From the NCBI RefSeq assembly GCF_018531495.1, contig NZ_JAHDTI010000004.1, positions 62,001-126,000 of the forward strand: a stretch of DNA of 64,000 nt, given 5' to 3'. The position numbers were made by a program, and so were the translations under genes. This stretch comes from Nonomuraea sediminis. Lineage in GTDB: Bacteria > Actinomycetota > Actinomycetes > Streptosporangiales > Streptosporangiaceae. The notes under the pieces were generated by a model. That model was not told the DNA's origin and ran no database searches. It saw nothing but the letters and a program-made list of their open reading frames with translations. This document shows, piece by piece, positions 34,943 to 42,214 of the stretch; position 1 is the first letter of the stretch, and every line of letters begins with the position of its first letter.

Positions 34943-35386
34943 ATGCAGGAGTTCGGGGACTTCGCCAACATCGATATCGACAAGCTGCTCAAGACCGCCG
35001 ACAACCAGTTCGCCCGGGTTGAAGAGTTGCAGAAGACCATGGCCGACCTGGTCGGGCGGGCCGAGGACGAGGACGGGCTGGTCTCGGCGGGCTTCACGGC
35101 CGCCGGGCTCACCGAGCTGGAGCTCCACCCGAAGGCGATGCGGCTCAGCTCCGGCGAACTGTCGGAGAAGATCAAGCAGGTGGTCCGCGCCGCGTCCGAC
35201 GACCTGCAGCGGCAGATCAACAGCGCGATGAACGACGTTTTCGGCGAGGAGGACAACCCGATGCGGTTCGTCGACGACCCCGACGCCGCGCTGGAGCAGG
35301 TCAGGAGCGCTGAGGCTGCCTACAACCGGACGTTCGAGGACGTGATGGGCGAACTCGACCGCATCCGCCGCCGCCTGGACCTCTGA
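34943..35386 (+). CDS. YbaB/EbfC family protein, copy 2
   Basis: 147 aa; ATG with GGAG five nt upstream. YbaB core: GLVSAGFTAAGLTELELHPKAMRLSSGELSEKIKQVV, the same plan as copy 1 (LELEPRAMRLSSAELSEEIVEAV). C-terminal helical extension ends RIRRRLDL. It is 65 bp downstream of the membrane protein and reads with it, so it closes the small/membrane/YbaB module. Confidence 0.8.
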   Translation: MQEFGDFANIDIDKLLKTADNQFARVEELQKTMADLVGRAEDEDGLVSAGFTAAGLTELELHPKAMRLSSGELSEKIKQVVRAASDDLQRQINSAMNDVFGEEDNPMRFVDDPDAALEQVRSAEAAYNRTFEDVMGELDRIRRRLDL

Positions 35387-35395
35387 GTTCAGGCC

Positions 35396-36061
35396 TCAGG
35401 CCTTCTGGGCCCAATTCATCTTCACCTTCTTGAAGTCGGGCGAGCCGCCCTCGGGAGTCTTGGCCTCGCCCGCGATCGTCTGGGCCTCGTACTCGTGCAA
35501 GCCCGCCACGATCAGCAGGACCCCGCCGGCGGCCGCAGCCACCATCCCCTGCTTCTCCAGCACGCCGGACAGCACCGTGTAGATCCTGGAGGCTTTCGCC
35601 CACCCAGCGAGACGCATCATCGGAGACACCGGGCCCAGGGGGATGGTGACAGTACTGAGCCAGGCGGTCGTCAGCAGGGCGGCGCTGGCGGTGAGGCATA
35701 CGTAGCCGGATACCGTCGTGGTCGTGGCCGAACACTGAACGGTGTCGCAGGCGCTCTTCACGCCCCTGACGGCCTGGTCGATCTGCTTGACCAGCTCAGT
35801 GACATTGTTGTTGAACTCCGCCTTGTCCTTGGCGGTCCACTCCTCGGGAGCGGTGGCCGTCTTCGTCTTCCCCAGGTTCTCCTTGCTCGTATTGAGGAGA
35901 TCGGCCGTTTTCGCGTACTTGTCGGCCACGCCCTGCTGTGATTCGTCGCTTCCCGTCATCAGGCCGATGATCGGAGGGAGTGCCCAGGTGGGACCGCCGA
36001 GCAGGCCGGCCGCGCATACGCTGGTCGCCGCCGCGGATTCGAAGATCACGAGCGAGTCCAT
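35396..36061 (-). CDS. T7SS-associated helical membrane protein
   Basis: 221 aa; ATG overlaps the previous stop by TGATG. Hydrophobic N-terminus (about 1-40), soluble helical domain with a WXG-like hairpin (EEWTAKDKAEFNNNVTELVKQIDQAV, about 72-98), Cys pair (ACDTVQC), and two membrane helices (about 115-135 and 170-190). Translationally coupled to the repeat-rich protein at 36061. Function unknown. Same plan as the proteins at 26646 and 41077. Confidence 0.65.
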   Translation of the reverse strand: MDSLVIFESAAATSVCAAGLLGGPTWALPPIIGLMTGSDESQQGVADKYAKTADLLNTSKENLGKTKTATAPEEWTAKDKAEFNNNVTELVKQIDQAVRGVKSACDTVQCSATTTTVSGYVCLTASAALLTTAWLSTVTIPLGPVSPMMRLAGWAKASRIYTVLSGVLEKQGMVAAAAGGVLLIVAGLHEYEAQTIAGEAKTPEGGSPDFKKVKMNWAQKA

Positions 36062-37209
36062 CAGGGGTGTCCCGTCGGGTTGTTGTGGTCCTTGGCCGCC
36101 TGCCAGACGGCAGAGGTCTTCTTGAGCGCGGCGTCCCAGCGGGTCATCAGCATCGAGCCCTCGACGAGATAGTCGGCTACGGCGCTTCTCGCCTTGTCGT
36201 GGGCGAGGCCGAGGTGCAGGCCCACGACGCCGAACGCCGGGGCGAACGCGTGGTTGCCGCTGGCGGTTTCGAAGGCCTCGTGCATGTGCGGGGAGACGTC
36301 GTTGATCACGATGCCCGCGACGTTCTTGGTGGGGTCGTCGCCGATCTGCTTGGTCTCCTTGTCGGAACTGCCGGGCTTGCCTCCGTCGTCCTGGCCTGTG
36401 CCGTCTTTGCCGGTGCCCGTCCCGTCTTTGCCGGTGCCCGTCCCGTCCTTGCCTGTGCCGTCCTTGCCTGTGCCGTTCTTCGGGTCGGTGCCGCCTCCGC
36501 CTCCCCCGCCGGGGATGGACGTGCCCGGGTCGCCGGATCCACCTGTGTCGCCGGGCTTTTTGGCGTCCTTGGGGTCCTTGGGGTCGCCTGTACCGGGGTC
36601 CTTGGGGTCCTTGGGGTCCTTGGGGTCGCCCGTGCCGGGGTCCTTGGGGTCTTTGGGGTCGCCCGTGCCGGGGGTCTTGGGGTCGCCTGTGCCGGGGGCG
36701 TTGGGATCCCCTGTGCCCGGGTCCTGCTGAGAGCCCTGGTTGGCGGGGAGGGTGTTGGTGGGGTCCTGGGAGTTGCCCGCGTCGCCGGGGACCTGGTTGC
36801 TCGCCGGGTCCGTGCCCTGATCCCCGGACGCGTCCGAGTTCTGGGGGTCCTTCTGGTCGCCCTGGTCGGCGTTCTTCTGGTCGGCGTCCTGCTTCTTGTC
36901 GTCGGTGTCGTGCTTCTTGTCGTCCTTGAGGTGCGGGTTCGGCGGGCCCTGCTTGTCGACCGCGTGACCTTGATCGTGATGGTGGCCGTGGTGCTGGTCG
37001 TGGCCGCCATGGTGTTGATCGTTGTGATGGCCGCTGTGGTGGTCGTGCGAGGTGTGGTGCGTCTGCCCGCCGGACGTTGTCATGCCGGGGACCGAGACTT
37101 GCGAGACGACTGTCTGGTCCGACCCGCCGCCCATGGGCGCGGCGACGGTGGCCTGAGTCGTGGACGATCCCCAGTTGATCAAGCTGTCCACACTACGTTG
37201 CTCGCTCAC
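36061..37209 (-). CDS. His-rich and GTGDPKDPKD-repeat T7SS protein
   Basis: 382 aa; GTG with GGAGG six nt upstream. N-terminal part ends with a His-rich block (about 50-85: runs of HH with Asp, Gly, Gln; some 18 His in 35 residues), able to bind metal. A hydrophilic Asp/Lys/Pro/Gly stretch follows with repeats GTGDP(K)DPKD and GTGKDGTGKD (about 145-275), and the C-terminal ~100 residues form a helical WXG-like domain (NDVSPHMHEAFETASG ... DAALKKTSAVWQAAKDH). Operon partner of the membrane protein at 35396. The C-terminal position of the WXG-like domain is unusual. Confidence 0.7.
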   Translation of the reverse strand: MSEQRSVDSLINWGSSTTQATVAAPMGGGSDQTVVSQVSVPGMTTSGGQTHHTSHDHHSGHHNDQHHGGHDQHHGHHHDQGHAVDKQGPPNPHLKDDKKHDTDDKKQDADQKNADQGDQKDPQNSDASGDQGTDPASNQVPGDAGNSQDPTNTLPANQGSQQDPGTGDPNAPGTGDPKTPGTGDPKDPKDPGTGDPKDPKDPKDPGTGDPKDPKDAKKPGDTGGSGDPGTSIPGGGGGGGTDPKNGTGKDGTGKDGTGTGKDGTGTGKDGTGQDDGGKPGSSDKETKQIGDDPTKNVAGIVINDVSPHMHEAFETASGNHAFAPAFGVVGLHLGLAHDKARSAVADYLVEGSMLMTRWDAALKKTSAVWQAAKDHNNPTGHP

Positions 37210-37374
37210 TGTCCCCTCCGACCGTGGCCCCGTGATCGAGACCGTATCTCAAGGCGGGGCACCAGGCACAGAAGGGACGAAAGCCTACGCGTGTTGACTA
37301 GGAGTTCACGATCCGCGTCAATGGCGAAAATGGCCCCTCACCTGCATGTTTGCCCAAAAGCCCACTAGGTGTTA

Positions 37375-37389
37375 TAGATCCGTGATCTA
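37375..37389. promoter_or_regulatory. inverted repeat in AT-rich divergent gap
   Basis: TAGATC-CGT-GATCTA. The 314-bp gap 37210-37523 between the His-rich gene and the WXG100 pair is markedly AT-rich around 37370-37440 (GTTATAGATC, TTAGTTATGTTGCTAG, GATAGCTACC), unlike the rest of the locus, and probably holds both promoters. No clear -35/-10 pair could be fixed. Confidence 0.4.
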
Positions 37390-37523
37390 CATACTTGTTA
37401 GTTATGTTGCTAGAGATAGCTACCGTGTCCTTTGATAGTTTTTGTGACGATCGTGCCGTCGTCTGCGCATGGCCGCATCGATGAGGCTCTGCGCTGCGTT
37501 GGATCTCGCGAGAGGGAGTTTCA

Positions 37524-37895
37524 GTGAGCATCACCGGCTATAGCCCAGAGAAGCTCGTGCAGGCCGCCGGCCTCGTGGAACAGGCAGGGCAGGAAATCGA
37601 GGGCCTGCGCAAGGGCGTCGCGGCCAAAGTGCAGGAGCTCCTCGGCGCGGCCAGGCAGATCAACCCGAGGGACGTCGGCTGGGGCGGAGACGCCGCTGAG
37701 CGCTACAGGCTCGCCATGCAGGACTGGGATCTCCAGGCGAAGAACATCCTGGACAGTCTGGAGCGGATCTTCGACAACCTGAACATCAGCGCCGGGCAGT
37801 ACCGCAAGGCGGCTGACGACAACATGAACCTCAACGTGGGTGCCAACACCAACGCTGTGAACGACCTCATCAACCGCCCGGTGCCCGCAGCCTGA
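37524..37895 (+). CDS. WXG100-family protein
   Basis: 123 aa, a little long for the family; GTG with AGAGGGAG upstream. WGG hairpin (PRDVGWGGDAAERYRLAMQDW, about residue 53) between two helices, and a C-terminal tail NVGANTNAVNDLINRPVPAA. Followed 45 bp later by another WXG-type gene on the same strand, so the two probably form the heterodimer pair (EsxA/EsxB-like). Confidence 0.8.
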   Translation: MSITGYSPEKLVQAAGLVEQAGQEIEGLRKGVAAKVQELLGAARQINPRDVGWGGDAAERYRLAMQDWDLQAKNILDSLERIFDNLNISAGQYRKAADDNMNLNVGANTNAVNDLINRPVPAA

Positions 37896-37940
37896 TCCAG
37901 CCTCGAGCCGGCTCTGAACTCGCCAGGAACGGAGAACCAC

Positions 37941-38249
37941 ATGTCCGACCAGACCGTCGTCAACTTCATCAAGATGGAGGAGGCGCAGGGCCACCTGCTC
38001 AACGTGGTCACGAAGCTCGACAAGATCACCGACGATCTGTACAAGAACGTGCAGGGCATCCTGTCCGAGCACTGGTTCGACGACTCCAGCGGCGCGCGCA
38101 CCATGTTCGACGAGGAGCGCGCCAAGTGGGACGTCGCCGAGCAGCAGATGGGTAGCGACCTGCACACGGCCGCCCAGGCGCTCGGTATCGCGAACAGCAA
38201 CTACCAGGCCGCCGAGAACTTCAACCGCAAGCTCTGGTCTCAGCACTGA
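37941..38249 (+). CDS. WXG100-family partner
   Basis: 102 aa, GGAG upstream. Two amphipathic helices; the hairpin reads HWFDDSSGARTMFDEERAKW, so the strict WxG is replaced by WFDDSSG. Likely partner of the preceding WXG100 protein. C-terminal NYQAAENFNRKLWSQH has a YxxxE (YQAAE) pattern as in T7SS export signals. Confidence 0.75.
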   Translation: MSDQTVVNFIKMEEAQGHLLNVVTKLDKITDDLYKNVQGILSEHWFDDSSGARTMFDEERAKWDVAEQQMGSDLHTAAQALGIANSNYQAAENFNRKLWSQH

Positions 38250-38252
38250 AGA

Positions 38253-38311
38253 CGTACGCCTCTCGCCCTGGTCATTGCCCTTGCGGGTGGTGGCCGGGCG
38301 TACGGCTTTTT
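38253..38311 (+). terminator. possible attenuator/terminator after WXG100 pair
   Basis: CGTACGCC (38253-38260) pairs with GGCGTACG (38297-38304) around a 36-nt loop and is followed by GCTTTTT, immediately before the ribosome site of the next gene. It could lower read-through into the large-protein genes. The long loop weakens the call. Confidence 0.5.
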
Positions 38312-38326
38312 ACGGAGGAGTGAAGC

Positions 38327-38722
38327 ATGCTCATCGAAGAAGGGGACGGCAGCTCCTTCACCCTCGACCCGAACTGGAAGGGGCTGGGCGGGGACGTCCC
38401 GCTCAAGTACGACGTGGGCCAGATGCGGGCTGTCGTACGGGAGATCCGGGACTCTCTGTCCGGCATCCAAGGGGCGGGCTCTGACGACGGCTACACCACG
38501 GGCTCGCCCAACAGCATCAAGGCTCACTGTCAGCTGGACGAGAAGCAGATCGGCGCGTGGGATGACGCCCTGGCGTTCGGCAAGACCGTGGGCAAGAGCA
38601 GCGGGGGCTCCAAGTTTGACCAGGCCTACAGCGAGTGGGCCAAAGCCGTGTTCGCGGTCCTCGACGCGATCGAGGCCAACGCCGACGTGTACGCAAAGAC
38701 GAATCCGACACAAGAGGCCTGA
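38327..38722 (+). CDS. small T7SS helical protein, paralogue of 48363 gene
   Basis: 131 aa; GGAGGAG upstream. Starts MLIEEGDGSSFTLDPNWKGLGGD; the paralogue at 48363 starts similarly with LTLDPKWRGLDSEND. A further shared part is the glycine-serine/Ile block (TGSPNSIKAH here, TGSKRSIEVH there) and a C-terminal helix (SEWAKAVFAVLDAIEANADVY). It precedes a large WXG-tail protein, as the paralogue does; presumably a partner or co-substrate. Confidence 0.65.
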   Translation: MLIEEGDGSSFTLDPNWKGLGGDVPLKYDVGQMRAVVREIRDSLSGIQGAGSDDGYTTGSPNSIKAHCQLDEKQIGAWDDALAFGKTVGKSSGGSKFDQAYSEWAKAVFAVLDAIEANADVYAKTNPTQEA

Positions 38723-38730
38723 GGTGGCTC

Positions 38731-40032
38731 GTGGCTAAGCGCGAGGAACTGGTCATCTGGGCGTCCGTGACCCCGCAGGGGGCGGAGGTCAACAAGTCCA
38801 AGGCGGAGATCGAGAAGCTGCTCGAGGACACCGAGCCGCTCATGATCGATGATGCCGGCTTCGCCTACATGCACGCGGCCAGCGCCGTGCAGGCGGTCAC
38901 CAAGGCGTTGCAGGACCATCATGGCAGGCTGGCCGAGATCTGGCAGGGCCCGACCTCGGCGGAAGTGCAGACGGCCCTGCAACTTCTGCACGCCACCGGC
39001 ACCGAGCTGTCGACGAAGATGGACCAGATGAGCACGGCGCTGCGGTTGTACGCCCAGCGCGTGCCCGAGGCGCTGCAGAACGTCCAGAAAATCGAGACCG
39101 ACCTGAAGGAGAAGGACGGCACCTACTCCTCCGGGTCGATGGCCATCGCGGGCTCGTACGTCCCGCAGAGCACCAAGGATGAGGCCGCAAACATCCAGGC
39201 TCGCAAGATCATGCACGAGCTGAACCAGCAGATCTCCGAGATCTACGCGGTCAACGTGCCGTACAGCGTGACCTACGAGGTGCCGACCGTTGAGACCCCC
39301 AGCGGGGACCCCAACCAGATTCCGGTGGTCTACGCGGACAACTCGCCGGGCGACGGCCGGCACCCGGGCAAGTACACCCCGGTGGAGAAGAACCACGTCA
39401 CCGACCCCGGGCACCGCACCACGGATCCCGGGACCACCGGCCACGACAGCACCGGCGGCCATGACCAGGGCGACAAGCCCGGCGGCGCGGACCACACGGG
39501 CGGCGGCAAGGACGACGGGTCCACCGGGTCGGACCACCACACCGGCGACAACGGCAACGGTGGTACGGATCACCCGGGTGGCTCTGATCAGAACGGGACC
39601 AACCCGGACGGTTCGCACTCCGACACCACGGCCGGCCGGCCGGGCGACACGTCGAGCACGAGTCACGACCGCCAGACCACCGTGCCCTCCGTGATCGACC
39701 ACAACCCACGGCAGAGCGAGGTGGCCACCTTCACGCCCACCACCGTCACGCCGCACACCCCGACACCGCAGACCTGGGCGCCGAACACGCTCGCCGCGCC
39801 GAACGGCGCGACGCCGAGTGTGCCGTCGGTGCTGGGCGAGCCGGCGCCGTTCCCGGGCAACGGGCTGGCGGCGGGCGCGCGTGGCGTGGCGAGCGGCAAC
39901 GGGACGTTCCCATGGATGCCGATGGGCGGGGGTGCGGGCGAGGGCGAGTCCTTCGAGCACACCCCTGAACTGCAGGGTGATCGGGACGACTGGGCGGTGC
40001 CGCACACGGTGACCGAGCCCCGTATCGGCTGA
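38731..40032 (+). CDS. large WXG-like protein with Gly/Asp-rich linker and conserved tail
   Basis: 433 aa from GTG 38731 with GAGG six nt upstream. N-terminal WXG-like domain (about 1-200; IWQGPTSAEVQTALQLLHATGTELS), then a low-complexity Gly/Asp/His/Thr linker (about 200-330) and a Thr/Pro stretch, ending in FPWMPMGGGAG ... DRDDWAVPH. The N-terminal motif (W-x-G plus AxxxLQxLH) and the C-terminal MPxxPM plus acidic/Trp tail are shared with the proteins at 46778 and 48778. Likely exported by the T7SS. Function unknown. Confidence 0.75.
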   Translation: MAKREELVIWASVTPQGAEVNKSKAEIEKLLEDTEPLMIDDAGFAYMHAASAVQAVTKALQDHHGRLAEIWQGPTSAEVQTALQLLHATGTELSTKMDQMSTALRLYAQRVPEALQNVQKIETDLKEKDGTYSSGSMAIAGSYVPQSTKDEAANIQARKIMHELNQQISEIYAVNVPYSVTYEVPTVETPSGDPNQIPVVYADNSPGDGRHPGKYTPVEKNHVTDPGHRTTDPGTTGHDSTGGHDQGDKPGGADHTGGGKDDGSTGSDHHTGDNGNGGTDHPGGSDQNGTNPDGSHSDTTAGRPGDTSSTSHDRQTTVPSVIDHNPRQSEVATFTPTTVTPHTPTPQTWAPNTLAAPNGATPSVPSVLGEPAPFPGNGLAAGARGVASGNGTFPWMPMGGGAGEGESFEHTPELQGDRDDWAVPHTVTEPRIG

Positions 40033-40046
40033 AGCCAGGAGGAGAC

Positions 40047-41075
40047 ATGGCGGATTCCAACGATCTCGAGGCCAAGCTCAACCAGCTCATCGGCCAGCAG
40101 GGGGCGAGCTCCGGCACTGGGCTGCAGTTCAAGCCAGGGAAGCTGGCTGAGTCCGGAAAGAAGATCGACGGCACCGTCGGTGTCGTGGACGGCTTCATCA
40201 AGCGGTCGGGCGGTATCAGCACGGGCTGGCTGGGCTGCGGCCTCACCGGTCGATCGATCGACAACGGCCATGAGAAGACACTCGAACAGAACGGCAAGAC
40301 CCTCGAGGTGGCCAAGCAAGCCCTGGACTCCTGGAAGGTGGCGCTGAAGGCCGGCGATGCCGCCTACCAGGCAGCCGATGACAACAGTGGTGGGAAGAAA
40401 GGCGGCGATCTGGGGGGCGGCCCTGGCAACATAGGTGACTTCGGAGGGCTCGGAAACGGCAAGGGAATAGTCCCGGGGGACTACAAGACTCCTGATTTCA
40501 AGGACCCCAAGCTGAACAACCCCGACCTGAAGAACCCGGACCTCAACAACCCCGATCTCAAGAACCCGGACCTGAAGAACCCGGACCTCAACAACCCGGA
40601 CCTGAAGAACCCGGACCTCAACAACCCCGATCTCAAGAACCCGGACCTGAAGAACCCGGACTTGAAGAACCCCGATCTCAAGAACCCGAACCTCTCAGGC
40701 CTCGACCCGAGCAAGACCGGCATGGACGGTCTCAATATCAAGGACCCCACGAAGACGGGTCTGTCGGACTTCGATCCGTCGAGCATCAAGACTTCTCAGA
40801 CCCCCACCACGAAGATGCCCGATCTCACGGCCTCGCCAGGTTCGCCGGCCGGCCTGCTCAGCGGAGATGGTGTCGGCTCTGGTTCGTCGCTGTCCGGTGC
40901 CGGGAAGCTGGGCAGTGGCATGGGCGGCATGCCGTTCATGCCACTCGGCGGGATGGGACAAGGGGGAAACGAAGACAAGCCGGGCAATGGATCCGACCTG
41001 CTGAGAGCCGATGAGAGCGATTTCATGGGCGACGACATGACAACGGACGCCGTTCTCCGGCACGAAGGCGCGTGA
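40047..41075 (+). CDS. WXG-like protein with twelve NPDLK/N repeats and conserved tail
   Basis: 342 aa; AGGAGGAG upstream, 14 nt after the previous gene. N-terminal helical domain (about 1-125) with an LDSWKVALKAGDAAYQAADD helix, a Gly-rich linker, then twelve tandem 5-residue repeats NPDL(K/N) (about 158-217), a Pro/Thr/Ser region, and GGMPFMPLGGMGQGG followed by an acidic tail (SDLLRADESDFMGDD). The tail matches the other large proteins. The repeats are not canonical pentapeptide repeats (A(D/N)LxX). Probably a rigid stalk. Confidence 0.75.
   Translation: MADSNDLEAKLNQLIGQQGASSGTGLQFKPGKLAESGKKIDGTVGVVDGFIKRSGGISTGWLGCGLTGRSIDNGHEKTLEQNGKTLEVAKQALDSWKVALKAGDAAYQAADDNSGGKKGGDLGGGPGNIGDFGGLGNGKGIVPGDYKTPDFKDPKLNNPDLKNPDLNNPDLKNPDLKNPDLNNPDLKNPDLNNPDLKNPDLKNPDLKNPDLKNPNLSGLDPSKTGMDGLNIKDPTKTGLSDFDPSSIKTSQTPTTKMPDLTASPGSPAGLLSGDGVGSGSSLSGAGKLGSGMGGMPFMPLGGMGQGGNEDKPGNGSDLLRADESDFMGDDMTTDAVLRHEGA
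40518..40697. repeat. coding minisatellite, 12 x 15 bp
   Basis: Twelve in-frame 15-bp units (AACCCGGACCTGAAG and near variants) encoding NPDLK or NPDLN. The units share synonymous third-position choices in runs (GACCTGAAG, GATCTCAAG), as expected from recent tandem expansion. Confidence 0.9.
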
Positions 41076-41076
41076 C

Positions 41077-41868
41077 ATGGTTGCATTGGGTGAAGACGTC
41101 TTCGGTTATACCGGCGCCATGGGTCGGTACACGCTGGCGGCCGCGATGGCGAGCAGTGCCGCCTATTTTCTGCGCCGGCCCTCCGCGTGGGGCATAGCGG
41201 CGGCGATCACGGCGACGACGGCCGATCCGCACTCGGTGTCCCAGGCTGCCGTTCAGTTGAGGACCGAGGACAAGGGCGGGCAGACCAAGGAGATCGCCCA
41301 GATCGAAACAGAGGTCACGAAGCTTCTGGACTTCCTGAAGGACGAGGCGAAGTACGCCGGGACAACGGCCGATGTCGTGCGGGGCCAGCTCACCAAGTTT
41401 CTCGAAGAAACAAAGAAGGTGCCCGACCTGTTCAATGCTCCCGCGGACACTCTCGATGCGGCGGCCAAGAAGTACAATGCGCTGTCCTACGTGGCTCTCG
41501 GCCTGGCGACCGCCCTGTGGGCGTGGCGCATACTCGAGCAGGTCAGCTGGTGCACGTGGGTGAACCCTGCGGCGAGAATGACCTACGAGGTAAGCAAGGA
41601 AATGGGGCTGAGGGCCCTCTGGGCCATTGCGAAGCCGTTACTGGGCAAGGCCGCGATGTTCGCGACCGCCGCGGGCGGCCTCTTCACCTACGTCATGATG
41701 AAGAGCCAGGAGCAGGCGATGCACTTCAACGACGTGAAGGCCAGCCTGCCCGCCGACTTCAGCGGCACCGGCCTGGCGTACGACCCCAAGTCCGGCATGG
41801 TCCCGAAGTCCGTCGGCCAATCGCAGATCCCCGGTATAAACGTGGACTCGTCGCTCTACCCGGCCTGA
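41077..41868 (+). CDS. T7SS-associated membrane protein
   Basis: 263 aa; ATG one nt after the previous TGA, GAAGG upstream, so the same operon. N-terminal hydrophobic stretch (about 5-35), soluble helical domain (about 60-125, with TKEIAQIETEVTKLLDFLKDEAKYAG), two membrane helices (about 132-153 and 188-210), and a C-terminal tail ending PGINVDSSLYPA. Same plan as 35396 and 26646. No known family; a repeated membrane partner of the large WXG-tail proteins is the simplest reading. Confidence 0.65.
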   Translation: MVALGEDVFGYTGAMGRYTLAAAMASSAAYFLRRPSAWGIAAAITATTADPHSVSQAAVQLRTEDKGGQTKEIAQIETEVTKLLDFLKDEAKYAGTTADVVRGQLTKFLEETKKVPDLFNAPADTLDAAAKKYNALSYVALGLATALWAWRILEQVSWCTWVNPAARMTYEVSKEMGLRALWAIAKPLLGKAAMFATAAGGLFTYVMMKSQEQAMHFNDVKASLPADFSGTGLAYDPKSGMVPKSVGQSQIPGINVDSSLYPA

Positions 41869-42212
41869 TCGTTCGCCAGTTCGGAAACGATCCTCTCGAG
41901 CTGCGTGCGTGCCTCCTCTGCCGAGGGGAGCACGCCGAGCACGGTCAGCGCCCTGTCGGCCTGCTTGTCCTGGGCGCGCCTCACCGTGGTGGTGATCTCT
42001 CGCGCGAGAGTGTCACGGTCCATTCGCATCGCGCGCGGGTTCAGCTGCACCTCGCGAACTCTGCCCCGGGCATCCACGATCGCCCTGACGAGACCGTTCT
42101 CGTTTTCCAGGACGAGGTCCTCGAGGCGGGCCGCCGTGGACGCGGCCCGCTCCGCCTCGCCGACGGCGCGTTCCACGTCGTAGGCGGCCTGCTCGAGATC
42201 CTCCGGACGCAC
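41856..42212 (-). CDS. YbaB/EbfC family protein, copy 3
   Basis: 118 aa from GTG 42212, two nt after the upstream stop, with GGAGG nine nt upstream. YbaB core: NGLVRAIVDARGRVREVQLNPRAMRMDRDTLAREITTTVRRAQ. Closest in size to classical YbaB. Its 3' end overlaps the convergent membrane gene by 13 bp. Third member of the locus set, in the second copy of the small/membrane/YbaB module, here reversed. Confidence 0.8.
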   Translation of the reverse strand: MRPEDLEQAAYDVERAVGEAERAASTAARLEDLVLENENGLVRAIVDARGRVREVQLNPRAMRMDRDTLAREITTTVRRAQDKQADRALTVLGVLPSAEEARTQLERIVSELANDQAG

Positions 42213-42214
42213 CG

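Noticed and set aside
40518..40697. Pentapeptide-repeat quinolone-resistance-type protein
   Set aside because: The units read NPDL(K/N), not A(D/N)LxX, so a right-handed beta-helix of that family is not supported.
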